DNA of 64,000 bases. It comes from Aquabacterium olei (GTDB taxonomy: Bacteria; Pseudomonadota; Gammaproteobacteria; Burkholderiales; Burkholderiaceae_C). The notes beneath the pieces were generated by a model. The model was not told the origin of the DNA, searched no databases, and saw only the letters and a list, made by a program, of their open reading frames with translations. Shown piece after piece: positions 52,331 through 61,125 of this stretch. Position 1 is the stretch's first letter. Each line of letters starts with the position of its first letter. The DNA lies in contig NZ_CP029210.1 of the NCBI RefSeq assembly GCF_003100395.1, positions 2,790,001-2,854,000 of the forward strand. Direction: 5' to 3'. Both the position numbers and the translations under genes were made by a program.

Positions 52331-54165
52331 GACACCAGAACTTCCTGGGTACGCGCGGCCAGCACGGTGAGCTGGGTGAAACTGTTGGCGTGGGCATACA
52401 GGCCGAAAAACCGATCCAGGACTTCGGCAAACAGGCCGAGTCCAGCCCCGACGAAACGCTCCTCATCGACAAACAGCTGGACTTCCGTACCCTTGACGAA
52501 GGAAGCGAATGGCTCACCCGGGAGCCAGGCAGTCGCATCGCGACACCGGAGGTTTTCCAGGCCATCGATCATGCCCCGCACGCCCGATGCGCGGGCAAAG
52601 TCGTAGAGGCCCAGCATCTCGCGCAGGCCTTCAGCACCGCTGGACGCAAGCGACAGATGGTTGAGCGACAGGTGCGAGATCAAGCGCCACAACATCCCGC
52701 CGTGGCGAGGCAACCGCACGCTGGCCGTCGGCTTGCGCAGCAGGCGAATCTCGCGTGCCGGACCGCCCCCTTCCATGAACAGGTCGCCACCCTGCAGGCC
52801 GAAAGGCAACAGCGACGGCAGATCGCGGTTGGTCGCCAGCACTGTCAGCGAAAGCGTGTCGATCTGCGGCGTGGCCGGATTGAAGGCGTGATCCACCAGC
52901 GTCAGTTCCGTCTCGTAACCCGGGCTCTGCTCGGCCAGGTCCTCGTCGCGGCGGACATGCCAGTAACACCGCGGAGCGCCTTCTTCACCGGCCCCGTCGT
53001 CCCCATGGCGGAACGAGAACATCGGCCCGAAGGCCTCGACCGCTTCCCCTTCCGCCGTCTTTCTGACCCGGAACACCTTGCGGATGGTATGGACCTCATA
53101 GGCAAACGCGCGCCGACTGTCCACCACCACCGGATAAGACACCGCCTGCTGCGTGATGCGGATTGGATCGGCGTGCTGCTCGAACAGATTCACCACTGGC
53201 GTGCAGCCCAGCAAGAGGTTGCGCTCTGAACTCATCTCGAGCAGGCGCGATGCATCCGAATCGCTGCGGATGCCCTTCATCAGCAGATGGACGGTCAAGG
53301 TCGGCGCATCAGACCCGGCGGCACCGGGCGCCATCCCCGCAGGGGCCGACACCGGCAGGTCGACGAAGTTGAACTTCTCTGGGAAGACAAAGTACTCTGT
53401 GAGCAACCGATAGGCATCGTGCGTTCTCGCGTCGAACGCCACGAGGGGCTCGTCCGGATCGAAGCCCGCCTGCTGTGGCCCGGCATCCGATGCCATCGGC
53501 TGCCAGGCGCCATGGTCGCCCCACTGCACCATCATGCCGGCGACATTCCGACACAAGGCCTCGCGCAAGGCGACCACCAGCGAAGGTTCGCCGTCGAGGT
53601 AGAAACGCAACGGTCGCGCCAAGACATCGGGCCAGGTTGCCTGAGGCGACGACAAGGAAAGACGTACCGACAGGACGGACGTCACGCCAGCGGGCAGGGG
53701 CGTCCCGGGCGGGGCCTTCACCGCATTGCGATAGACCGCCGACTGAACCACCAGCGGCAGCAGGGTGACGTCCTGGGTGGTCCGAAAACGGCACGCCACC
53801 CCTTTGACGGGACGACTCTGCAGGCTGGTGCCTCGCCCCACCGTGATCGCTCGGGTGAGCTGGCCGGCCGCTGCGCCCTGATCGAAGCGCGCCACCGAGC
53901 ACGAAGGGAACGGCCGGAGGTAGTGCGGGTACAGCACCTCGAGCATGGACTCGGTGAACAGCGAGAAATCGTCGTCCAGCCGCTTGTGGATGCGGGCGGC
54001 CAACAAGGCGAACGACTCGATCATGCGCTCCGCATGCGGGTCGCTTGACACGCCGTCGCTCAGCTCGAGCCGAGCGGCGATCTTCGGATAGGCGCGCGCG
54101 AACCCCGACGCCCTTTCACGCAAAAAGGTGAGTTCACGTTCGAAATGGGGGACAAGGCTCTTCAT
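52294..54165 (-). CDS. tssF: Type VI baseplate subunit TssF
   Basis: A 623-residue baseplate protein. The N-terminus FERELTFLRERASGFARAYP and SFALLAARIHKRLDDDF, then VLYPHYLRPFPSCSVARF are the TssF start; the C-terminal part has RLPRHGGMLWRLISHLSLNH. It is the largest wedge component. Six bases separate it from tssE. Confidence 0.93.
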   Translation of the reverse strand: MKSLVPHFERELTFLRERASGFARAYPKIAARLELSDGVSSDPHAERMIESFALLAARIHKRLDDDFSLFTESMLEVLYPHYLRPFPSCSVARFDQGAAAGQLTRAITVGRGTSLQSRPVKGVACRFRTTQDVTLLPLVVQSAVYRNAVKAPPGTPLPAGVTSVLSVRLSLSSPQATWPDVLARPLRFYLDGEPSLVVALREALCRNVAGMMVQWGDHGAWQPMASDAGPQQAGFDPDEPLVAFDARTHDAYRLLTEYFVFPEKFNFVDLPVSAPAGMAPGAAGSDAPTLTVHLLMKGIRSDSDASRLLEMSSERNLLLGCTPVVNLFEQHADPIRITQQAVSYPVVVDSRRAFAYEVHTIRKVFRVRKTAEGEAVEAFGPMFSFRHGDDGAGEEGAPRCYWHVRRDEDLAEQSPGYETELTLVDHAFNPATPQIDTLSLTVLATNRDLPSLLPFGLQGGDLFMEGGGPAREIRLLRKPTASVRLPRHGGMLWRLISHLSLNHLSLASSGAEGLREMLGLYDFARASGVRGMIDGLENLRCRDATAWLPGEPFASFVKGTEVQLFVDEERFVGAGLGLFAEVLDRFFGLYAHANSFTQLTVLAARTQEVLVSCPPRSGAQRLV

Positions 54166-54170
54166 GCAGG

Positions 54171-54632
54171 TCAGGCGCCCTGTTGCACGCTGAAATTCTG
54201 TTTGGACGAATCCATGACGGCTTCGAAACTGATCGGCTCGCGGGCATCGCCGACACGGAGTTCAGCCACGACGTCAAAGCCCCAGCGCCCGGCAATCAAC
54301 GAGGTACCCCGGAACCGCACCTGCACATGACGCAGCCGGTGCTCATGGGCCAGAATGGCGCGCTCGATGCTGCGGCAGACCTCGTCCATCTCATGCGCGC
54401 CGTAGGTCGTGACGTGCGCGAAATCGGTGAGGCCAAAGCCCATGACCGAACGGGCAGCCAAGCTGTGCTGGGCGCCGGCAAGGAACAGCGCTTGTCGGGC
54501 GTTCAGGATGTTCTCGACATCGCGCGCCACCTGAGCCTTGATCTTGTCGATGCCGACCAACCCGCCCGGACGATGCTCACCCTCGGCGGCCAAGAGGCGA
54601 TCCCAGATGCTGGGCGGGAACTGGTCAGGCAT
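54171..54632 (-). CDS. tssE: Type VI baseplate subunit TssE (gp25-like)
   Basis: A 153-residue phage gp25-like protein: IKAQVARDVENILNARQALF near residue 29 and HEMDEVCRSIERAILAHEHR, then LRHVQVRFRG and FDVVAELRV. It starts sheath assembly. The ATG at 54632 is preferred (PDQFPPSIWDRLLA) since the earlier opening overlaps the hcp 3' end. Confidence 0.9.
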   Translation of the reverse strand: MPDQFPPSIWDRLLAAEGEHRPGGLVGIDKIKAQVARDVENILNARQALFLAGAQHSLAARSVMGFGLTDFAHVTTYGAHEMDEVCRSIERAILAHEHRLRHVQVRFRGTSLIAGRWGFDVVAELRVGDAREPISFEAVMDSSKQNFSVQQGA

Positions 54633-54664
54633 GGACAAGACGGGGGCTACGCCCCCGAACCCCA

Positions 54665-55234
54665 TCAGGAGTAGGTGGTGGTGTTGGTGGCCAGGTTCCA
54701 GGCGCACGACACGTTGGTGTGGCCGACGGTACCGTCGATCTTCACTTCGTCGTACGACCAGCGGATGGCCGAGTAACGCAGCGAGAACGTCTCGGTCGGC
54801 AGACCCTCACCGCCGACCTGCGGCGTGACGCTTGACACCAGCACGTTCTTCATTTCGATCAACAGGTAGCGCTTGCGCTGCAGGCCGCCGTTGTGCTGAC
54901 CGGCCTGGTTGGCCGTACTGGAAATCGCGCGGTAGAAATAGACCTTGACTTCCTTGAAGATGGTGCCGGCCGAGCAGGCCTGCAGCAGCTTGGGCGTGGC
55001 CGCATCGATGTCCTTGGTGAACACCATGTCGGCGTGCTCGCAGCGCTCGGCCGAGTGACCACCGGCCGTCGAGGACGTCGCCGACTTGGGCTGGCGCACG
55101 GTCTGGGTCCACGAGCTCACCTCGAGCGTCGGCTTGGTGTTCTTTGCGGTGGGCGATGCCGAGCCGTGGTCCTTGTCACGGACGTCACCGATGACGTCCG
55201 AGCCCACGAACTCGACAAAGATGTCCTTTGCCAT
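54665..55234 (-). CDS. hcp: Type VI tube protein Hcp (TssD)
   Basis: A 189-residue tube protein. AKDIFVEFVGSDVIGDVRDK at the start, then EVSSWTQTVRQPKSA, MVFTKDIDAATPKLLQACSA, VKVYFYRAIS and FSLRYSAIRWSYDEVKIDG are the family pattern. It is somewhat longer than the common 160-170 residues and has a surplus loop around residues 45-65. Hexamers stack inside the sheath and carry effectors. Confidence 0.93.
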   Translation of the reverse strand: MAKDIFVEFVGSDVIGDVRDKDHGSASPTAKNTKPTLEVSSWTQTVRQPKSATSSTAGGHSAERCEHADMVFTKDIDAATPKLLQACSAGTIFKEVKVYFYRAISSTANQAGQHNGGLQRKRYLLIEMKNVLVSSVTPQVGGEGLPTETFSLRYSAIRWSYDEVKIDGTVGHTNVSCAWNLATNTTTYS

Positions 55235-55256
55235 TCCTCATTCCTCCTGTGTTTGA

Positions 55257-56735
55257 TTAACCGTTGGAGCCGGGCAGCTGGGCGACCAGGCGCAACGAGA
55301 TGGACAGCTCGTCCAGCTGGAAGTGCGGACGAACGAACGAAACCGCCCTGTACACCCCCGGACGTCCGGGTACTTCTGAAACCTGCACTGCGGCCTCGGC
55401 CAGCGGGTAACGCGCCTTGGTCTCCTGCGAGGCGGCCTGGTCTGTCGTCACGTACTGCTGCAACCAGCCGGTGAGGTAGGCCTCGATCTCGCCTGGCGAC
55501 GCAAAGCTGCCGATCTTGTCGCGCATCATCGACTTCATGTAATGCGCAATGCGGCAGACCGCAAACATGTACTGCAGCTGAGCCGACAGCACAGCATTCG
55601 CACTGGCCGCATCCGAGTCGTACTTTTTGACCTTCTGCACCGACTGCGCGCCGAAGAACGCGGCGTAATCAGTGTTCTTGCAGTGCACCAACGGGATGAA
55701 GCCGAGGTCGCTCAGTTCCTTCTCCCGACGGTCCGTGATGGAAATTTCCGTCGGGCACTTCAGCGCCACTTCGCCATCGTCGGTCCGGAAGGTATGGGTG
55801 GGCAAGTCCTCCACCAGGCCGCCGCCTTCGACACCCCGGATGGCGGCACACCATCCATAGCTTTCAAATGCGTTGGTCAGGCGAGCCGCAAAGGCGTACG
55901 CGGCGTTCACCCACAGATAACGCTCGTGGTCGGTGCCATCCGTGCGCTCGACGAAGTTGAAGCCTTCGCAGGTCACACCGTCCTTCGGATCGAACGGCTG
56001 ACGTCCCAGAAAGCGCGGGAGCGTCAGGCCGACGTAGCGCGCATCCTCTGCGTCACGGAAGGACTTCCACTTGGCGTATTCGACCGTGTCGAACACCTTG
56101 GCCAGATCACGGGGCTTGCCCAGGTCCGTGTAGGTCTCCAGACCGAACAGTTCCGGCGATGCGGCCGAGACGAAAGGCGCATGCGAGGCGGCTGCCACGT
56201 GGGACATCTGCTCGAGGAAGTACATGTCTTCCGCGCCACGGCCGATCTCGAAATCACCGATCAGGCTGGCAAACGGCGCACCACCGAAGGTGCCGAACTC
56301 TTCTTCATAGACCTTCTTGAACAGTGCCGACTGGTCGAAGTCGATGGCCGTCTTGAAGTCCTTGACAAGTTCCTTCTTGGTGGCGTTGAAGACCTTGATC
56401 TTCAGCATCTCGCCTGTCGAGGTCTGCTTGCACAGGTAGTGCAGACCCGTCCACGACGACTCGAGTTTCTGGAACTCGGGGGCGTGCATGACCTCGCTGA
56501 GCTGCATGGAAATCAGCTGGTCGAGCTCGGCAATCCGTGCATCGATGGTGGCCGAAAGGTTGTCGGACACCGTGACCGTGCCTTGCATGACTTCCTTGAC
56601 CAGCTCGGCAATCAGGTCCTTCGCACGGGCGTGCTCGGTGGTGGTCTTGGCCACCTTGCTCTTGGCGACGATGTCGTCGAGCAGACTGGTCGATTCGACC
56701 ACGGCACCGGTCTGGGCTTGCAGTTGTGCGCTCAT
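55257..56735 (-). CDS. tssC: Type VI sheath subunit TssC
   Basis: A 492-residue sheath protein (VipB). Recognised by LDQLISMQLSEVMHAPEFQ, ESSWTGLHYLCKQT, FDQSALFKKVYEEEFGTFGG, GLTLPRFLGRQPF and the C-terminal LPGSNG. It forms the contractile sheath with TssB. It is 22 bases upstream of hcp and follows tssB by 4 bases. Confidence 0.95.
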   Translation of the reverse strand: MSAQLQAQTGAVVESTSLLDDIVAKSKVAKTTTEHARAKDLIAELVKEVMQGTVTVSDNLSATIDARIAELDQLISMQLSEVMHAPEFQKLESSWTGLHYLCKQTSTGEMLKIKVFNATKKELVKDFKTAIDFDQSALFKKVYEEEFGTFGGAPFASLIGDFEIGRGAEDMYFLEQMSHVAAASHAPFVSAASPELFGLETYTDLGKPRDLAKVFDTVEYAKWKSFRDAEDARYVGLTLPRFLGRQPFDPKDGVTCEGFNFVERTDGTDHERYLWVNAAYAFAARLTNAFESYGWCAAIRGVEGGGLVEDLPTHTFRTDDGEVALKCPTEISITDRREKELSDLGFIPLVHCKNTDYAAFFGAQSVQKVKKYDSDAASANAVLSAQLQYMFAVCRIAHYMKSMMRDKIGSFASPGEIEAYLTGWLQQYVTTDQAASQETKARYPLAEAAVQVSEVPGRPGVYRAVSFVRPHFQLDELSISLRLVAQLPGSNG

Positions 56736-56739
56736 GATG

Positions 56740-57255
56740 TCACTCCCCGCCCTGCTGGGCTTCTTCGCCCAGTTGCTTGAGCTTCTCGGTGTTGTTGAGC
56801 ACCTCGCCGAGCACGTCTTCCAGCTTGTCGTTGCCGGCCAGCTTGTTACGCAGGTCGGACAGCTTGCTGCGCGCCTCCAGCAGCTTGCGCAGCGGCTCGA
56901 CCTGCTCGACCACGGCCTCCGGCCGGAAGTCGTCCATCTTCTTGAACTCGAGGTTCACGGCGAACTCGCCGCCATCGGGACTGAGCTTGTTCTTCACACG
57001 GTAACTGGCACGCGGTGCCATGCCGGCCATCACTTCGTCGAAGTTGTCCAGATCGACGTTGACGAACTTGCGGTCCTTCAGTCGGGCCTGCGGCTTGTCA
57101 GGGTCGGGCTGCCCCGTGAAGTCGCCCATCACACCCATGACGAACGGCAGCTCCTTCTGCTCGGTGGCGTCACCGATTTCAACGTCGTAGCGCAGTTGCA
57201 CGCGGGGGGCGCGGACACGTCCGAGACGGTCCTGCACGCTGTCTTTCTTGGCCAT
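56740..57255 (-). CDS. tssB: Type VI sheath subunit TssB
   Basis: A 171-residue sheath protein (VipA): DRLGRVRAPRVQLRYDVEI, ELPFVMGVMGDFTGQPD, RKFVNVDLDNFDEVMAGM and the FKKMDDFRPEAVV segment are the family pattern. Pairs with TssC. The gene upstream on the same strand is a lipoprotein. Confidence 0.95.
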   Translation of the reverse strand: MAKKDSVQDRLGRVRAPRVQLRYDVEIGDATEQKELPFVMGVMGDFTGQPDPDKPQARLKDRKFVNVDLDNFDEVMAGMAPRASYRVKNKLSPDGGEFAVNLEFKKMDDFRPEAVVEQVEPLRKLLEARSKLSDLRNKLAGNDKLEDVLGEVLNNTEKLKQLGEEAQQGGE

Positions 57256-57278
57256 GACAAGGCTCCTTCCTGGTCTGT

Positions 57279-57962
57279 TTACTGCAAGGCACCAAAGGGG
57301 TTGCTTCGCGCGCCACCGGCGGGCTGAGCGGCGGGCTTCACGACGGCGGCGGGGGGCGCGGCACCCACTGCCGGCGCCTGAGCGCGGTTCATCACCGGGG
57401 TCTGCGGGCGGTAGGCGGGACGATTGCCGCGCGGCTTGGCAGCGGGCTCCGCAGGGCCGGCGACCGGCGGGAGGATGGGTTCGCCCAGCGCCTCGCGGAT
57501 GATGCGGGCGACGCTTTCGGCTTCGCTGCGCGTCGAGCCGGTCACTTCGTTGGCCTTGCGCAGTTGCTCAAGCGCCTCGGCACTGACACGCAGGCCGCTG
57601 ACGGCAACAATGCTTTTCGCGGTGAGGTCGTTCACATCGCGTTGCAGCACTTCCTGGGCTTCGGTGATCGCCAGGCCGTACTGGCGGGCCTCGAAGTGAA
57701 TCTGGGCCTTCTTCAGCCACGGCTCCTTCGCAGCCGGATCGGCCTTGATGGCCGCATCGAGGTGTTCGATGGCCTTGTCGGACTGACCTTGCTGCTGGGC
57801 CTTCTCGGCGGCAGCCAGCTTCTCGTTGACCTGCTCCTGCACGGCCAGACGGGCACTCGCCTCATCCTGCTTGCGGACCGTGCTGCAGCCCGTCAGGCTG
57901 GCAGACAACACGAGAACCCCGACCGCGCAGCCCATGCCGCGGCGAATGCTGTACAGCTTCAC
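57279..57962 (-). CDS. TPR-type lipoprotein leading the type VI operon
   Basis: A 227-residue lipoprotein: signal peptide with lipobox LTGC (Cys26), a helical region with a tetratricopeptide-like repeat (DKAIEHLDAAIKADPAAKEP, KAQIHFEARQYGLAITEAQE, about residues 60-110), and a long Pro/Ala-rich C-terminal tail (about 165-227). Its place as the first gene before tssB links it to the secretion system, as an accessory protein at the outer or inner membrane. I do not recognise a standard name for it. Confidence 0.75.
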   Translation of the reverse strand: MKLYSIRRGMGCAVGVLVLSASLTGCSTVRKQDEASARLAVQEQVNEKLAAAEKAQQQGQSDKAIEHLDAAIKADPAAKEPWLKKAQIHFEARQYGLAITEAQEVLQRDVNDLTAKSIVAVSGLRVSAEALEQLRKANEVTGSTRSEAESVARIIREALGEPILPPVAGPAEPAAKPRGNRPAYRPQTPVMNRAQAPAVGAAPPAAVVKPAAQPAGGARSNPFGALQ

Positions 57963-58210
57963 ACCTTGCTCCCTGAATCGCTTGAATTGACTTCTGTGCC
58001 GGCCTGCTCTTGGGCAGCGCCTCGATGGCTGGCCGGATTAGAGCCGAATTCGACTGGAGCGCCTGCCCTCTTCCGGGGGGTGTTTACAGACTCTTTCAAT
58101 CGGTTTCATCTCCACGGCCCCCTGGTGGGGGGAGTGGGCTCGGACTTGAAGGCGGGGCTCTCTACACTACCGCCCGGCGAAGGGCATTGGTCGCTCCGTC
58201 CACAGAAGTC

Positions 58211-58918
58211 ATGACAACAGGGAGAAGCCGTGCGACGGGCTGGTGCGTCGCCGCGCTGGTCACATCCACGCTGCTGGGCGCCTGCAGTTCTGCCCCGCAG
58301 GCACCGGCCATGCCAGCCGCGCCGGAGTGGGCCCAGGCTCAAGCGCTGCCATCGACTGACAAGGCCGGTCTGCTCGATGCCATCGGCAACCTGGGCAACA
58401 AGGCGCTCGAGAGCATCGGGCTCAAGCAGCCTGCGCCGCCAGAGTTGCCCCAGGTGCCCGACAGCGCGCTGCCAGACTGGCCGGTCAGTCTGAAGCTGCA
58501 TGCCAGCGAGGCCCTGAACGTCGCGCCCAGCGGCCAGTCGCTCGCCGTGCTGGTGCGCGTCTACCGACTGAAAAGCCCCGATGCCTTCCTGCAGGCACCC
58601 CTCGGTGTGTTCGGGGACGCGGCCAAGGAGAAGGAAGCGTTCGGCGAAGATCTGCTCGGCGCACGCGAGATCCAGCTGGTGCCCGGCCAGCGCCATGCCT
58701 CCACCGAAAAGGTCGCGCGGGATGGTCGCTTCCTCGGCGTCGTGGCGCTGTTCCGCAAGCCGGCCGAGGGCCGCTGGCGCTACGCGTTCAGCACCCCGAA
58801 GGCGGCGTGGTCCGGCCTGCATGTCGGGGTCCATGCCTGCGCCATGAGCGTGCAGGTCGGCGAGCCCCTCGGCACACCCGCCCCTGCCGCGCGCTCGGCC
58901 GCACTGCCCTGTCCATGA
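58211..58918 (+). CDS. tssJ: Type VI secretion lipoprotein TssJ
   Basis: A 235-residue outer-membrane lipoprotein with lipobox LLGAC (Cys25). The C-terminal domain (about residues 90-225) shows the TssJ transthyretin-like strands: VSLKLHASEALNVAPSG, LAVLVRVYRLKSPDAFLQAP, REIQLVPGQRHASTEKV, FLGVVALFRKP. It anchors the membrane complex by binding TssM, which is not encoded in this window. It starts the plus-strand half of the cluster. Confidence 0.9.
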   Translation: MTTGRSRATGWCVAALVTSTLLGACSSAPQAPAMPAAPEWAQAQALPSTDKAGLLDAIGNLGNKALESIGLKQPAPPELPQVPDSALPDWPVSLKLHASEALNVAPSGQSLAVLVRVYRLKSPDAFLQAPLGVFGDAAKEKEAFGEDLLGAREIQLVPGQRHASTEKVARDGRFLGVVALFRKPAEGRWRYAFSTPKAAWSGLHVGVHACAMSVQVGEPLGTPAPAARSAALPCP

Positions 58919-58955
58919 CGGCGCCCCATTGATACGAACTGGAAGGAACTGCGTC

Positions 58956-60317
58956 TTGATCCCGACTCCGAAGATCCTGTGGGGCGAAGGCCTCTTTCTG
59001 CGCCCTCAGCATTTCCAGCAACAGGACGCGTACCACGAATGGCGTCTCGCGCAGATGACGCGTGCGATGCACCCGTATGCCTGGGGCGTCCAACACATCA
59101 AGGTCGACCCGGATGCCCTGCAGACCGGCCTGCTGCGCCTGCTCGAGGTGCGCGCCATCCTGCCGGATGGCGAGCTGTACAACGCGCCCGGCGATGACGA
59201 GCTGCCGCCGCCGGTGGCCCTCAGTGCGCTGGGCGACGCAGCCGACACGCTGGCCGGCGAAGCCGTCTTCCATCTGACGATGGCGCCGCTGCGCGCGCAG
59301 GGCACCAATGTGGCCGCCTCCCGAGACGAGGCCGACACTGCGGCGCGCTACTTCCGGGAGGGGCGGCAGGTGGGCGACGCCTACACCGACGCCGTTTCAG
59401 CGGAAGTGGTGGTGCTGCGCAAGTCGGCGCGCCTGCTGCCCGACTCGGCACCACGGGCTCATCTGGTGAGCCTGCCCTTGCTTCGGCTCAAGAAGACCTC
59501 GACCGGGGGATTCGAACTGGACGGCCGCTTCATGCCGCCGTGCGCCAGCATCCAGGCCTCACCCGCGCTCTTCCTGCATGTGCGGCGATTGCTCGACGTG
59601 CTGCAGGCCAAGGTGGACGCGCTCTACGGCCTGCACCGCGAGCCGAGCAAGAACATCATCGAGTTCCGCTCGGGCGACGTCGCCTCGTTCTGGCTGCTGC
59701 ACACCGCAAGCGCGGCCTTTGCCAGCCTCTCGCACCTGGCGCGGCATCCGGCCCTGCATCCCGAGCGGCTGTTCGAGCGCCTGCTGGAGCTGGCCGGCGC
59801 CCTGTTGACCTTCTCCAAGGGCTACACGCTGGCCGACCTGCCCGCCTACGACCACCTCAACCCGGGCCCCGCGTTCAACCGGCTGGACCAGATCGTTCGC
59901 GAGTTGCTGGAGACCGTGATCTCGACGCGCTACTTCGCGATCGCCCTGAACGAAGTGCAGCCTTCGTTCCACCAGGGACGTCTGGACGCCGAGCAGATCC
60001 AGCAGCAGACGCAGTTCTACCTTGGCGTGTCGGCAGCCATGCCGCCGGCCGAACTGGTCGATGTGGTGCCACACCGCTTCAAGGTCGGCGCACCCGACGA
60101 CGTCGAGAAACTCGTGCTGTCGGCCATGCCTGGCGTGCGGCTGGTGCATGCACCCCAGGTGCCCGCGGCCGTGCCGGTGCGCCCCGGCAGCTACTACTTC
60201 ACACTGGAACCGCGCGGCATGCTCTACGAGCGCATGCTGCAGGCCCAGGCCCTCACCATCTATGTGCCCGCCGGCATCCAGGATCTGAAGCTGGAGCTGG
60301 TGGCGGTCAACGCCTGA
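58956..60317 (+). CDS. tssK: Type VI baseplate-membrane adaptor TssK
   Basis: A 453-residue protein, recognised by PKILWGEGLFLRPQHFQQQD near the start, then the central HLVSLPLLRLK and the C-terminal FKVGAPDDVEKLVLSAMPGV and YYFTLEPRG. It links the baseplate to the membrane complex. I choose a TTG start: it follows a GGAAGG at 58941-58946 with good spacing and precedes the conserved IPTPKILWGEG; no ATG nearby in frame fits as well. Confidence 0.92.
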   Translation: MIPTPKILWGEGLFLRPQHFQQQDAYHEWRLAQMTRAMHPYAWGVQHIKVDPDALQTGLLRLLEVRAILPDGELYNAPGDDELPPPVALSALGDAADTLAGEAVFHLTMAPLRAQGTNVAASRDEADTAARYFREGRQVGDAYTDAVSAEVVVLRKSARLLPDSAPRAHLVSLPLLRLKKTSTGGFELDGRFMPPCASIQASPALFLHVRRLLDVLQAKVDALYGLHREPSKNIIEFRSGDVASFWLLHTASAAFASLSHLARHPALHPERLFERLLELAGALLTFSKGYTLADLPAYDHLNPGPAFNRLDQIVRELLETVISTRYFAIALNEVQPSFHQGRLDAEQIQQQTQFYLGVSAAMPPAELVDVVPHRFKVGAPDDVEKLVLSAMPGVRLVHAPQVPAAVPVRPGSYYFTLEPRGMLYERMLQAQALTIYVPAGIQDLKLELVAVNA

Positions 60318-60333
60318 CCCGGGGAACCGCACC

Positions 60334-61119
60334 ATGTCGCCTTCTTCTGCCATGCCCACCCTGTTCGACGGCGCCCGGGCGCCCTCCCCGCGCCATGAGG
60401 CGGGCACATCGAGCGAGGCTGCCTGCCTGCTCGACCTGATGTACGACGGCTTCTATCTGCTGTTTCTGCTGAAGGCCAAGCATGCACCGCTGGACGCCGA
60501 CACCTTCCGTGAGCGCATCAAGCAGTTCCTGACGGCCTTCGAGCGTGGCGCCACGCGCATGCAGGCCGATGCGGAGGACGTGTACGCCTGCAAATACGCC
60601 TTCTGCGCGACCGTGGACGAAGTGGTGCTGATGTCCGGCTTCAAGGTGCGCGATGCCTGGCAGCGGCTGCCACTGCAACTGCAGTTCTTCGGTGAGCAGC
60701 TCGCCGGCGAGCAGTTCTTCGAGCGGCTTGAGGCCTTGCGGCGCGAGGGCGCACGGCGCGTGCAGGCGCTGGAAGTGTTTCACATGTGCCTGCTGCTGGG
60801 TTTCCAGGGCAAGTACCTGCTGGAAGGCACGGAGAAGCTGAACTACCTGACCGCGCGCCTGGGTGACGAGATCGCCCGCATGAAGGGCCAGGGCGCAGCC
60901 TTCGCACCGCACTGGGCGGCACCGGACAAGGTGCAGAACCAGCTGAAAAACGAGGTGCCGCTGTGGGTGGTCGGTTCGGTGTTCGGGCTGATGGCCCTGG
61001 CGGGTTTTCTCGGCCTGCGATGGCAACTGACCGAGCAGACCAAGCAGCAACTCGGTCTGCGACACCACATCGTGCAGATGGCGCCCCAGGTAGCGCACAT
61101 CACGATCACCCTGCCCTGA
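60334..61119 (+). CDS. tssL: Type VI membrane complex subunit TssL (DotU/IcmH family)
   Basis: A 261-residue inner-membrane protein. The cytoplasmic DotU-like domain (LMYDGFYLLFLLKAKHAPLD, CKYAFCATVDEVVLMSGF, FEVL-like hydrophobic stretch) is followed by a C-terminal membrane helix (about 209-228, LWVVGSVFGLMALAGFLGL) and a short periplasmic tail; no OmpA-like peptidoglycan-binding domain is present. It is the last secretion gene of the plus-strand run. Confidence 0.9.
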   Translation: MSPSSAMPTLFDGARAPSPRHEAGTSSEAACLLDLMYDGFYLLFLLKAKHAPLDADTFRERIKQFLTAFERGATRMQADAEDVYACKYAFCATVDEVVLMSGFKVRDAWQRLPLQLQFFGEQLAGEQFFERLEALRREGARRVQALEVFHMCLLLGFQGKYLLEGTEKLNYLTARLGDEIARMKGQGAAFAPHWAAPDKVQNQLKNEVPLWVVGSVFGLMALAGFLGLRWQLTEQTKQQLGLRHHIVQMAPQVAHITITLP

Positions 61120-61125
61120 GACAGG

